A stretch of DNA of 20,280 nucleotides from JAAYZQ01 sp034428935. GTDB lineage: Bacteria; Chloroflexota; Anaerolineae; JAAYZQ01. The notes beneath the pieces are model-generated. The model had not been told where the DNA came from. It made no database searches and was given only the letters and a program-made list of their open reading frames with translations. Positions 13,691 through 20,280 of the stretch are shown piece after piece. The position numbers and the translations under genes are program-made. Position 1 is the first letter of the stretch, and each line of letters opens with the position of its first letter. The DNA lies in assembly GCA_034428935.1 (NCBI GenBank), contig DAOUHB010000102.1, forward strand, positions 1-20,280, read 5' to 3'.

Positions 13691-15238
13691 TCACGACCAC
13701 AATAGCGTCATGATGGCGCACACCACGGTGATGGCCAGGGCGACGACCAGGGTGTGGCGGATGACGTGCGACTCCTCGCCGATGGCGTCGATGGCCGCCG
13801 AGGCGTTCTGCAGCTTGGCCGGCGAGATGGAGCTGGCCAGCCCGCCGCCGATGCCACTGGCCGCAGCGATGAGCAGGCCGTTGGCGCCGATGCGGCCGGC
13901 CGTGTCCAGGTGGAGGGCGGTCAGCATGGCAATGGACGACGTCTCGGAGCCGCTGACGAACCCGCCCAACAGCCCAAGCAAGGGCGAGACCAGGGGATAG
14001 AGCCGGCCCAGGGCCGCCGCCGAGGCCGTGGCCAGGACGTGCACCATGTTGTTCTGCGGCACCGCCAGTTGCCAGTCCGTCCCCTTGCCCGAGTGGTTGA
14101 TAACAAAGGCGATGGCGAAAAAGATGGCCGCGGCCAGGACCGGCCGCGGGGCGCGCTTGAGCCATTTGCGCGCCGTGGTGGTCAGTTGCGCCCGGGTGGG
14201 CTTCAGGAAGGGCAGGGCCAGGAGGGTGCTGACCAGGATCCAGAAGTAGGCCTGCCAGAAGAGCCGCACCCGCTCGGGCGCGCCGGGGATAATCTCCACG
14301 GGCATGGCCCACCGCTGGAAGACCAGGTCAAAGAAAGGCAGGAACGGGGCATTGACCACCAGGGCCAGGACCGTGAGCAGAGCCCAGGGCGAGATGGCAG
14401 CGCCCAGCGACAGCCGCTCCTCGGCGGCCAGGTCGGCCGGGCCCAGGCAGCCGCGGTCGCGGAGCGGCCGGCCGCGCACCTTGAGATAGGCGAGCATGAC
14501 CAGGACGACGCCCAGCCCGGCGACGATGCCCGTCACGGTCACCAGGCCGGCGGCGGTGGTGGCCATGCACAGCAGCCCGGCGGTCAGCCCGGCCAACAGG
14601 GCAGGCAGCGCGCCCTGGCGCACCATGTTCCAGCGTCCCACGAGCCACAGCATGCCCACGGCGATGCAGGTGCTGATGACGGGCATGTAGCGCGCGAAAT
14701 AGCCGCCCACCTCGCCCACGGGCCGCCCCACAAAGCCGGCAAAGACGACCACGGGAATGCCCAGGAGGGCGTAGGTGGTCAGGGCGTCGTAGCCCAGCGC
14801 CGGCAGGGCGATGGCCGCGAAGGAAGAGTAGCCCAGGGCTATCATGATGGGCGGCAGGATAGAGACCGGCACGGCGCCCAGGGCCGTCAGCATGGTGCCA
14901 AAGCCGACGTTGATGATCATGATCTGGACCACGCGGTCGGCAGGCGCCACCGACTTGACGAGGGCCACGACGCGAGCAATGGCCCCGGTCTCGATCATCA
15001 GGGTCACCTGCAGGATGGACGTGGCCACCACGAGGGCGATGGGCAGCGAGGCCAGGATGCCCGCCACGCTGGCCTGCATCGCCACCGCCGGCGGCGTCTG
15101 GAAATAGAGCCAGGCCACGGCCACGGTCAGGATCCAGCCGACAACACCTGCCGTGTCGGCGGCCATGCGCGCCACGGCCAGCAGCAAGAAGATAAAAATG
15201 ACGGGCGACACGGCGAGCACCACTGCCAGCGCGCTCAT
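13691..15238 (-). CDS. LctP-type (L-lactate permease family) transporter
   Basis: A 515-residue inner-membrane protein with about 12-14 hydrophobic helices. Family blocks of the lactate permease group (LctP, GlcA) are present: GFGTMLTALGAVPVSILPP (about 112-130), GGFVSGSETSSIAM (425-438) and SSISPAKLQNASAA (469-482). Characterised members import lactate or glycolate with protons; the substrate here is inferred only from the family. The start is the ATG at 15238, which overlaps the murE stop (ATGA) and has GGGAGG just upstream inside murE; the longer frame to 15328 lies inside murE. It is therefore translationally coupled to murE and followed by the glycosyltransferase gene after 10 nt. Confidence 0.87.
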   Translation of the reverse strand: MSALAVVLAVSPVIFIFLLLAVARMAADTAGVVGWILTVAVAWLYFQTPPAVAMQASVAGILASLPIALVVATSILQVTLMIETGAIARVVALVKSVAPADRVVQIMIINVGFGTMLTALGAVPVSILPPIMIALGYSSFAAIALPALGYDALTTYALLGIPVVVFAGFVGRPVGEVGGYFARYMPVISTCIAVGMLWLVGRWNMVRQGALPALLAGLTAGLLCMATTAAGLVTVTGIVAGLGVVLVMLAYLKVRGRPLRDRGCLGPADLAAEERLSLGAAISPWALLTVLALVVNAPFLPFFDLVFQRWAMPVEIIPGAPERVRLFWQAYFWILVSTLLALPFLKPTRAQLTTTARKWLKRAPRPVLAAAIFFAIAFVINHSGKGTDWQLAVPQNNMVHVLATASAAALGRLYPLVSPLLGLLGGFVSGSETSSIAMLTALHLDTAGRIGANGLLIAAASGIGGGLASSISPAKLQNASAAIDAIGEESHVIRHTLVVALAITVVCAIMTLLWS

Positions 15239-16779
15239 ATCCCTCCCGATCCTCGCTCCAGCCGCCGCCTGAGGGCGGCCCGCACCACCGCGTGCTCGTT
15301 CCAGGGCCGCTCTTCGCGCCCAAAGCACATCGACTGCTCGTGGCCCTTGCCGCAGGCGATGACCAGGTCGCCGGGGCGGGCCAGGTCCACGGCGAACTGG
15401 ATGGCCTCCGCCCGGTCGGGCACGCGGTAATAGGAGCGGCCCTCCACGGCGCCCGCCGCCTCGGCCCCGCGGGCCATCTCGTCCAGGATCGCTTCCAGCG
15501 ATTCGCGGCGCGGGTCCTCCGCGGTCATGACCGTCACGTCGGCCAGGCGGCCCGAGATCTCGCCCATCCGGGCCCGCTTTTCACGGTCCCGCTCGCCGGC
15601 GCAGCCAAAGACGGCAATGACGCGCCCGTCCGTCATCCCCCGGGCGGCTTCCAGGGCGCGCTGCAGGGCGTTGGACGTGTGGGCAAAGTCGACGATGGCG
15701 GTGAAATCCTGTCCCTCGTCGATGCGCTCCATGCGCCCCACCACCCCCTCGACCCGCCACACCCCCTCCTGGATGGCCTCCGCCTCGACGCCCAGGGCCA
15801 GGGCCACGGTTGTGGCGGCCAGGACGTTGTACAGGTTAAAGTCGCCGGCCAGGCGGCTGCGCAGCTCGAAGGATGACCCGGGCCCCTGGACCGTCACCTG
15901 GGCCGCCCCGGGCGCGCGCCGCACCCCGGTGCCCACCACGTCGCCCCGGCCGCCCAGGCTGTAGGCCAGGTGGCGGTCGGCAGGGATGGGCGCCAGGTAG
16001 CGGTACGAGTCGTCGTCGGCGTTGAGGACGGCCACCTTGGGTACCCCGGGCTTGCGGTAGCCCGCCACCAGGTGCTCGAAGAGCATCATCTTGGCCCGCC
16101 GGTAGGCCTCCAGGCTGCCGTGAATGTCCAGGTGCTCGTGGGTCACGTTGGTCACGGCGGCCACGTCGAAATCGCAGGCCGTGACGCGGTGCTGCTCCAG
16201 CCCGTGGGAGGTGACCTCCAGCACGGCCATCTCCAGGCCGGCGTCCACCATCTCGGCCAGGAAGCGCTGCAGGTCGGGAGCGTCGGGCGTCGTGGTGTGC
16301 AGCCCCGTGTCCAACACCCGCTCGCCGATGACGGCGTTGACCGTCGTCACCAGGCCGGCCCGGCGGCCGGCGGCCGAGAGGATGCTGTGCAGCAGGTTGC
16401 AGGTGGTGGTCTTGCCGTCGGTGCCCGTCACGCCGACGACCGTCAGGCGGCGGGCCGGGTAGCCGTGCCAGGCCGCCGCCAGGTGGGCCAGGGCCTCGCG
16501 CCCGTTGGGCACCAGCACCTGGGGCACCCCCAGCCCGGGCAGCTCCCGCTCCACGACAGCGGCCACCGCCCCCCGCGCCACGGCCGCCGCGGCGTGCTCG
16601 TGGCCGTCCGTCTCGACCCCGCGATAAGCCACAAAGAGGCTCCCGGGCCCGGCCCGGCGCGAGTCGAAGACGATCTCCTCGACCCTCAGGTCGTCCTCAC
16701 CCCGCCGCCCCAACGAGGCCAGGTCCCGCACCTCGGCCCGCGGCAGGGAGGCCAGCAGTTGTCTCAGCGTGGCAGCCAT
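15235..16779 (-). CDS. murE: MurE-like UDP-MurNAc-tripeptide synthetase
   Basis: A cytoplasmic ligase that adds the third, diamino, residue to UDP-MurNAc-L-Ala-D-Glu using ATP. Its 514 residues are normal for the family. Domains: UDP-binding (about 1-110, with FDSRRAGPGSLFVAYRG), ATPase (P-loop GVTGTDGKTTT 116-126; EVTSHGLEQHR 188-198; K230, the expected carbamylated lysine), and C-terminal domain (about 345-514). The amino-acid-selecting motif reads EDPR (421-424) in place of DNPR, keeping the arginine. DYAHTPD is DFAHTSN (364-370), and the end reads GKGHEQSMCFG. These changes make the added residue (meso-DAP, Lys or Orn) uncertain. First gene of a three-gene operon. Upstream lie a strong promoter, a leader of about 90 nt and a possible overlapping small ORF. 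The ribosome site directly before this ATG is weak. Confidence 0.92.
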   Translation of the reverse strand: MAATLRQLLASLPRAEVRDLASLGRRGEDDLRVEEIVFDSRRAGPGSLFVAYRGVETDGHEHAAAAVARGAVAAVVERELPGLGVPQVLVPNGREALAHLAAAWHGYPARRLTVVGVTGTDGKTTTCNLLHSILSAAGRRAGLVTTVNAVIGERVLDTGLHTTTPDAPDLQRFLAEMVDAGLEMAVLEVTSHGLEQHRVTACDFDVAAVTNVTHEHLDIHGSLEAYRRAKMMLFEHLVAGYRKPGVPKVAVLNADDDSYRYLAPIPADRHLAYSLGGRGDVVGTGVRRAPGAAQVTVQGPGSSFELRSRLAGDFNLYNVLAATTVALALGVEAEAIQEGVWRVEGVVGRMERIDEGQDFTAIVDFAHTSNALQRALEAARGMTDGRVIAVFGCAGERDREKRARMGEISGRLADVTVMTAEDPRRESLEAILDEMARGAEAAGAVEGRSYYRVPDRAEAIQFAVDLARPGDLVIACGKGHEQSMCFGREERPWNEHAVVRAALRRRLERGSGGI

Positions 16780-16847
16780 CGCTTTTCACTAGCTCCCGGT
16801 GTAGAGCTCAACATCGTCTCCGTGGCAGAATTCTGGCATGGCAGCAT
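16764..16847 (-). CDS. Possible 27-codon upstream ORF overlapping murE
   Basis: In the murE leader an ATG at 16847 follows a purine-rich AAGGGGAGGG. It opens a 27-residue frame (starting MLPCQNSATETM) that ends with TGA at 16766-16764, 14 nt inside murE in another frame. The overlap could couple murE translation to this ORF. The peptide has no recognisable features, and the Shine-Dalgarno spacing is short, so it may not be translated. Confidence 0.3.
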   Translation of the reverse strand: MLPCQNSATETMLSSTPGASEKRWLPR

Positions 16848-16876
16848 CCCTCCCCTTGTGGGCATCGGGCGTTGAG

Positions 16877-16905
16877 AGTATAGCGCAAAGGATTGCTTTC
16901 GTCAA
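16877..16905 (-). promoter_or_regulatory. Promoter of the murE operon
   Basis: On the minus strand, TTGACG (16905-16900), a 17-nt spacer and TATACT (16882-16877). This is the closest match to consensus in the window. Predicted +1 is near 16870, about 90 nt before the murE ATG. Confidence 0.78.
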
Positions 16906-16953
16906 AAGCGGTGCGAGGCGCAAGCCCGACTCTGCTTATTCGCTCGGCGTGGA

Positions 16954-16969
16954 CCGCCAGATCTGGCGG
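16954..16969. promoter_or_regulatory. Perfect 16-nt palindrome between divergent promoters
   Basis: CCGCCAGATCTGGCGG is its own reverse complement. It lies between the murE promoter (-35 ends at 16905) and the exonuclease promoter (-35 begins at 17028) in the 341-nt divergent gap 16780-17120. Position and symmetry suit an operator for a dimeric regulator, though no regulator gene is in view. Confidence 0.4.
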
Positions 16970-17027
16970 GCGCAAGGGTACCAAACCCGAGCCGTACTCG
17001 GAATTGCTGACCGCCCCGCAACCATCC

Positions 17028-17056
17028 TTGCACCCCGGCACGGTTCATGTTAGAAT
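17028..17056 (+). promoter_or_regulatory. Promoter of the exonuclease-radical SAM genes
   Basis: TTGCAC (17028-17033), a 17-nt spacer and TAGAAT (17051-17056) preceded by TGT (extended -10). Predicted +1 is near 17063. Confidence 0.72.
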
Positions 17057-17067
17057 GAACTGGGTTT

Positions 17068-17096
17068 CCGGGCGCCCGGCAGCGAGCAGCGCCCGG
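17068..17096 (+). other. Hairpin in the exonuclease gene leader
   Basis: CCGGGCGC (17068-17075) pairs with GCGCCCGG (17089-17096), an 8-bp all-GC stem at the very 5' end of the predicted mRNA. It may stabilise the transcript or affect early elongation. No T-run follows. Confidence 0.35.
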
Positions 17097-17120
17097 GCCT
17101 CGCACAGAATGGGGTGAGAC

Positions 17121-17651
17121 ATGAACGTCGTGTTCTTTGACGTCGAGACGCAGCGCAGCTTTGACGAGGTGGGCGGCCGGCACAACATCCGGCGCATGGG
17201 CCTGGCGGCGGCGGTGACCTACTCGACGGCCACGGGAGCCTACCACCACTATACCGAGGACCGGTGCGCCGAGCTCCTGGCCGAGCTGCGGGCCGCCGAC
17301 CTGGTGGTGGGCTTTAACGTCCTCAGCTTTGACTACGAGGTCCTGCGCGCCTACACCGACGATCCGCTGGACGATCTGCCCACGGTGGACATGCTGGACC
17401 ACGTGTACCGCCGCCTGGGCTTTCGCGTCGGCCTGAACGCCCTGGCCGAGTGCACCCTGGGCTGTTGCAAGTCGGCCGATGGCCTGCAAGCCCTGGCCTG
17501 GTACCGCGAGGGCAAGATGCAAGAGATCCTGGACTACTGCCAGCAGGACGTGGAGGTTACGCGCCAGTTGTACGAGTACGGCCGCCAGTACAAGCACCTG
17601 AAGTACCGCGACAAGATGCGCCGCCTGCAGATGGTGCCCGTCAGTTGGTGA
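17121..17651 (+). CDS. DEDDy-type 3'-5' exonuclease-like protein
   Basis: A 176-residue stand-alone RNase H-fold domain. All four acidic residues of the DEDD superfamily are present: D7 and E9 in FFDVET (Exo I), D71 in GFNVLSFDYEVL (Exo II) and D143 in YCQQD, with Y139 giving the DEDDy form (Exo III). A two-metal 3'-5' exonuclease activity on DNA or RNA is therefore plausible. Its size fits a single catalytic domain with no extra binding module, and the substrate cannot be told. The start is the ATG at 17121 with GGGGTGA upstream. It has its own extended -10 promoter and is followed after 18 nt by the radical SAM gene, so the two are likely co-transcribed. Confidence 0.82.
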   Translation: MNVVFFDVETQRSFDEVGGRHNIRRMGLAAAVTYSTATGAYHHYTEDRCAELLAELRAADLVVGFNVLSFDYEVLRAYTDDPLDDLPTVDMLDHVYRRLGFRVGLNALAECTLGCCKSADGLQALAWYREGKMQEILDYCQQDVEVTRQLYEYGRQYKHLKYRDKMRRLQMVPVSW

Positions 17652-17669
17652 TCCGGAGGTGGCTGCCCC

Positions 17670-18602
17670 GTGACGCCCTTTGAGCCCGCGTACGTGGCCC
17701 TGTTGCGCTCCGGCGAGCTAAAGCGGCGGGCGGCCGAGGCCTATGCCCGGCTGGAGGCGTGTGACATCTGTGCCCGGGAGTGTGGGGCCAACCGCCGCCT
17801 GGGCGCCGAGAAGGCCGGCTGCCACACCGGCGACCGGGCCCTGGTCTCCAGCTACGGCCCCCACTTTGGCGAGGAAGAGCCCCTCGTCGGCCGCGGCGGC
17901 TCGGGCACCATTTTCTTTACCTGGTGCAACCTGCGCTGCCAATTCTGCCAGAACCATGACATCAGCCAGGGGGGCCAGGGCCACGAGGTCGAGCCGGAAG
18001 ACCTGGCGGCGATGATGCTCAGCCTGCAGGCTTCCGGCTGCCACAACGTCAACCTGGTCTCGCCCAGCCACGTCGTGCCCCAGGTGCTCCTCGGGCTCCT
18101 CGTGGCCGCCGAGGCGGGGCTGCGCCTGCCCCTGGTCTACAACACGGGCGGCTACGACTCGCTGCGCACCCTCGCCCTCCTCGATGGCATCGTGGACGTC
18201 TACATGCCCGACGCCAAGTACGCCGACGCCGGCGCGGGCCTCCGCTTCTCCGGCGTGAGGAACTACCCGGAGGTCAACCGCGCGGCAATCCGCGAGATGC
18301 ACCGCCAGGTGGGCGACCTGGTCATCGACGGCGACGGCGTGGCCCGCCGCGGCCTGCTGGTGCGCCACCTGGTCCTGCCCGAGGGCCTGGCGGGCACGGG
18401 CGAGGTCGTACGCTTCTTGCGCGACCAGGTGTCGCCCCGAACGTATATCAACGTGATGGCCCAGTACCGGCCCTGCTACCGGGCGAGCCAGATGCCGCCG
18501 CTGGACCGGCGCGTGACGGCGGCGGAATATGCCGAGGCGGTGCGCCTGGCGGCGGATGCCGGCCTGCGCCTCGACGAGCGCCGGCCCCGCTTTGCCTGGT
18601 AG
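17670..18602 (+). CDS. Radical SAM protein of the PflX/PflA-like (COG1313) type
   Basis: A 310-residue iron-sulfur enzyme that should bind a [4Fe-4S] cluster through C86, C90 and C93 (CNLRCQFC, the CX3CX2C motif) and cleave SAM reductively. An N-terminal cysteine group (C31, C34, C38, C51, in the pattern CDICARECGANR...GC) precedes the barrel, as in the PflX-like family. Later blocks YNTGGYDS, DVYMPDAKY, VRHLVLPEG and YINVMAQYRP also fit that family. Members are often annotated as pyruvate formate-lyase activating enzymes, but no glycyl radical enzyme is in view and the true role is unknown. The start is the GTG at 17670 with GGAGGT 9 nt upstream. It follows the exonuclease gene by 18 nt and precedes the dynamin gene by 41 nt. 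Confidence 0.88.
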   Translation: MTPFEPAYVALLRSGELKRRAAEAYARLEACDICARECGANRRLGAEKAGCHTGDRALVSSYGPHFGEEEPLVGRGGSGTIFFTWCNLRCQFCQNHDISQGGQGHEVEPEDLAAMMLSLQASGCHNVNLVSPSHVVPQVLLGLLVAAEAGLRLPLVYNTGGYDSLRTLALLDGIVDVYMPDAKYADAGAGLRFSGVRNYPEVNRAAIREMHRQVGDLVIDGDGVARRGLLVRHLVLPEGLAGTGEVVRFLRDQVSPRTYINVMAQYRPCYRASQMPPLDRRVTAAEYAEAVRLAADAGLRLDERRPRFAW

Positions 18603-18643
18603 GGGCCGCCACGATCTGCCGGAAACGGCGAACAGAGGATACC

Positions 18644-20280
18644 TTGTTACGAACCATACTCAACCGGAAAGAGAACCAGATCCTGAAGGACGAAAAGGAC
18701 GCCCTGCAGCGACTGCAACTGGCCCTCGCCTCCTTCGAGGTCACACCCGAGGACCAGAAAGCCCTGCGCAAATCGCTGCAGCAGCTCGACGGCCTCTTCT
18801 TGCTCGTCATCGTCGGTGAGTTCAACAGCGGCAAGTCGGCCTTTATCAACGCCCTCCTCGGCGAGCGCTTCTTGCCCGAGGGTGTGACCCCCACCACCGC
18901 CCAGATCCACATCCTCGATTACGGCGCAGAGGCCGATCGCCAGGTGGAGGAGGACGGGGTGATGACGTTCACCTACCCGGCCGACTTCTTGCGGGAGATC
19001 AACATCGTCGATACCCCCGGCACCAACGCCATCATCCGCCGCCACGAGCAGCTCACCCAGGAGTTTGTGCCGCGCAGCGACCTGGTCATCTTTATCACCT
19101 CGGCCGACCGGCCCTTTACCGAGAGCGAGCGCACCTTCATGGAGCGCATCCGCGAGTGGGGCAAGAAGGTCATCATCGTCCTGAACAAGATCGACCTCCT
19201 GGACGACGACGACGTGGAGCAGGTCACCGACTTTATCCGCCAGAATGCCCTGGCCCTCCTGGGCTTTGTCCCCGAGATCTTTGCCGTGTCGTCCCGCCTG
19301 GCGCTGAGGGCCAAGGAGGCCGAGAGCCGGCGCGAGAGGGACGCCCTGTGGGAGGTGAGCCGCTTCCAGGCCGTGGAGACCTATATCCTGCGGACGCTGG
19401 ACGAAAAGAGCCGCATCCGCCTCAAGCTGCGCAACCCCCTGGGCGTGGGCGAGCGCCTGGTGGGCGCCTACGGCGAGCTGGTCCAGGCCCGCCTGGAGAC
19501 CCTGGCCGCCGACATGGAGGCCATCGACAACATTGACGCCCAGCTCGAGATCTATCGCAGCGACATGCACCAGGACTTTCGCTACCGCCTGGCCGACATC
19601 GAGAAGGTGCTCCTGGCCATGAACAACCGGGGCATGCACTACTTTGACGAAACCCTGCGCCTGCCCCGCGTCCTCGACCTGGTGAACACGCAGCGCATCC
19701 AGGGCGAGTTCGAGCGCCAGGTGGTGGGCGAGACGCCCTACGAGATCGAGCGCGAGGTGAACTCGCTCATCGACTGGCTGGTGGAAAAGGACCTGCGCCA
19801 GTGGCAGGCCACCCTGGCCTACCTGGATCGCCACCGGGCCGATGTGGAGGAGCGCGCCGAGGCGCGGGCGGGCCGCGACAAGATTATCGGCCAGGTGGGC
19901 GGGCCCTTCGAGTACAACCGCCGCGCCCTCCTGGACTCGGTTGGCCGGGCCGCCAAGGACGTGGTCCTGACCTACGACCGTGAGGCTGAGGCCCGCCAGT
20001 TGGCCTCGGGCGTGCGCGACGCCGTGGCAGGCGCCGCCGTGGTCGAGGTGAGCGCCGTGGGGTTGGGGGCCATCCTGGTCGCCATCCTCCACACCGCCCT
20101 CCTGGACTTTACCGGCATCCTGGGCGCCGGCGCCCTGGCCCTCGTCGGGCTGCTCATCATCCCCGCCAAGCGGCGCCACGCCAAGAACGACCTGCGCAAG
20201 AAGCTGGACGACCTCCAGGCGCGGCTGACGACCGCCATGACCGAGCAGTTCGAGCGGGAGATGGAGCGCAGCATCCAGCG
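18644..20280 (+). CDS. Dynamin-family GTPase (mitofusin/BDLP-like), cut by right edge
   Basis: At least 545 residues of a large membrane-remodelling GTPase. Visible motifs: G1 GEFNSGKS (58-65, K64), G2 threonines in TPTTA, G3 DTPG (123-126) and G4 NKID (181-184). A long helical region follows (about 250-455). Near residue 462-508 two hydrophobic stretches form a membrane-paddle-like hairpin ending in a basic PAKRR segment, followed by a coiled-coil-like helix, the architecture of bacterial dynamin-like proteins and mitofusins. The start is a TTG at 18644 with AGAGGA just upstream; the next in-frame ATGs fall inside the GTPase domain. The C-terminus is missing, cut by the window. It may share the transcript of the radical SAM gene. 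Confidence 0.88.
   Translation, partial: MLRTILNRKENQILKDEKDALQRLQLALASFEVTPEDQKALRKSLQQLDGLFLLVIVGEFNSGKSAFINALLGERFLPEGVTPTTAQIHILDYGAEADRQVEEDGVMTFTYPADFLREINIVDTPGTNAIIRRHEQLTQEFVPRSDLVIFITSADRPFTESERTFMERIREWGKKVIIVLNKIDLLDDDDVEQVTDFIRQNALALLGFVPEIFAVSSRLALRAKEAESRRERDALWEVSRFQAVETYILRTLDEKSRIRLKLRNPLGVGERLVGAYGELVQARLETLAADMEAIDNIDAQLEIYRSDMHQDFRYRLADIEKVLLAMNNRGMHYFDETLRLPRVLDLVNTQRIQGEFERQVVGETPYEIEREVNSLIDWLVEKDLRQWQATLAYLDRHRADVEERAEARAGRDKIIGQVGGPFEYNRRALLDSVGRAAKDVVLTYDREAEARQLASGVRDAVAGAAVVEVSAVGLGAILVAILHTALLDFTGILGAGALALVGLLIIPAKRRHAKNDLRKKLDDLQARLTTAMTEQFEREMERSIQ

Noticed and set aside
13754..15430. 558-codon plus-strand frame opposite the permease and murE
   Set aside because: Its product is His/Gly/Gln/Arg-rich without domain features, and it runs antisense across two well supported genes.
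17670..18602. Naming the radical SAM gene pflA
   Set aside because: No glycyl radical enzyme is nearby and the N-terminal cysteine pattern fits the PflX-like group of unknown function.
1..20280. tRNA, rRNA, CRISPR array or complete insertion sequence
   Set aside because: I scanned the intergenic stretches by eye and saw no cloverleaf with a CCA-type end, no regularly spaced direct repeats and no transposase with flanking inverted repeats.

Overview
The window is GC-rich (roughly two thirds G+C by eye) and densely coded on both strands. It carries 15 confident protein genes, one of them cut by the right edge. No rRNA, tRNA, CRISPR array or intact insertion sequence is visible. Gene content and protein style suggest a member of the Chloroflexota, perhaps Anaerolineae or a relative: a four-repeat YbbR protein, a GT-C glycosyltransferase with a C-terminal beta domain, secreted proteins with Pro/Thr linkers, a divergent MurE and a mitofusin-like dynamin. 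That placement is inference and only moderately secure.

Left part (1-4549). A 48-codon tail of an unknown gene enters from the left edge. A membrane-embedded M28 peptidase on the minus strand is divergent from a SAM methyltransferase that ends in a Trm112-like zinc ribbon. dnaN (sliding clamp) and rsmG (16S rRNA G527 methyltransferase) follow. The methyltransferase gene contains a near-perfect parS site (2101-2116) about 450 bp before dnaN. With dnaN and rsmG nearby, this suggests the window lies in the origin-proximal part of the chromosome, although no DnaA-box cluster is visible.

Middle (4550-11349). An AT-richer spacer leads to a secreted papain-like protease that carries its own chagasin-like inhibitor domain where a propeptide would normally be. 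A strong terminator separates it from a convergent minus-strand pair, a DUF362 protein and then a YbbR protein. A structured intergenic region follows, then a four-helix membrane protein, a terminator-like hairpin, and two overlapping genes for arrays of 5 and 12 evenly spaced four-cysteine zinc ribbons.

Right part (11359-20280). A minus-strand operon runs murE, an LctP-type permease (4-nt ATGA overlap) and a PMT/ArnT-like glycosyltransferase (10-nt gap). Divergent from it is a plus-strand set of a DEDDy exonuclease-like protein, a PflX/PflA-like radical SAM protein and a dynamin-family GTPase that runs off the end.

Seven strong sigma70-type promoters and one weaker one can be read directly. 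All eight can be aligned with a 17-nt spacer, and most have an extended -10. The methyltransferase promoter implies a leaderless mRNA. The most notable items are the parS site, the protease-inhibitor fusion, the zinc-ribbon arrays and the methyltransferase-Trm112 fusion.
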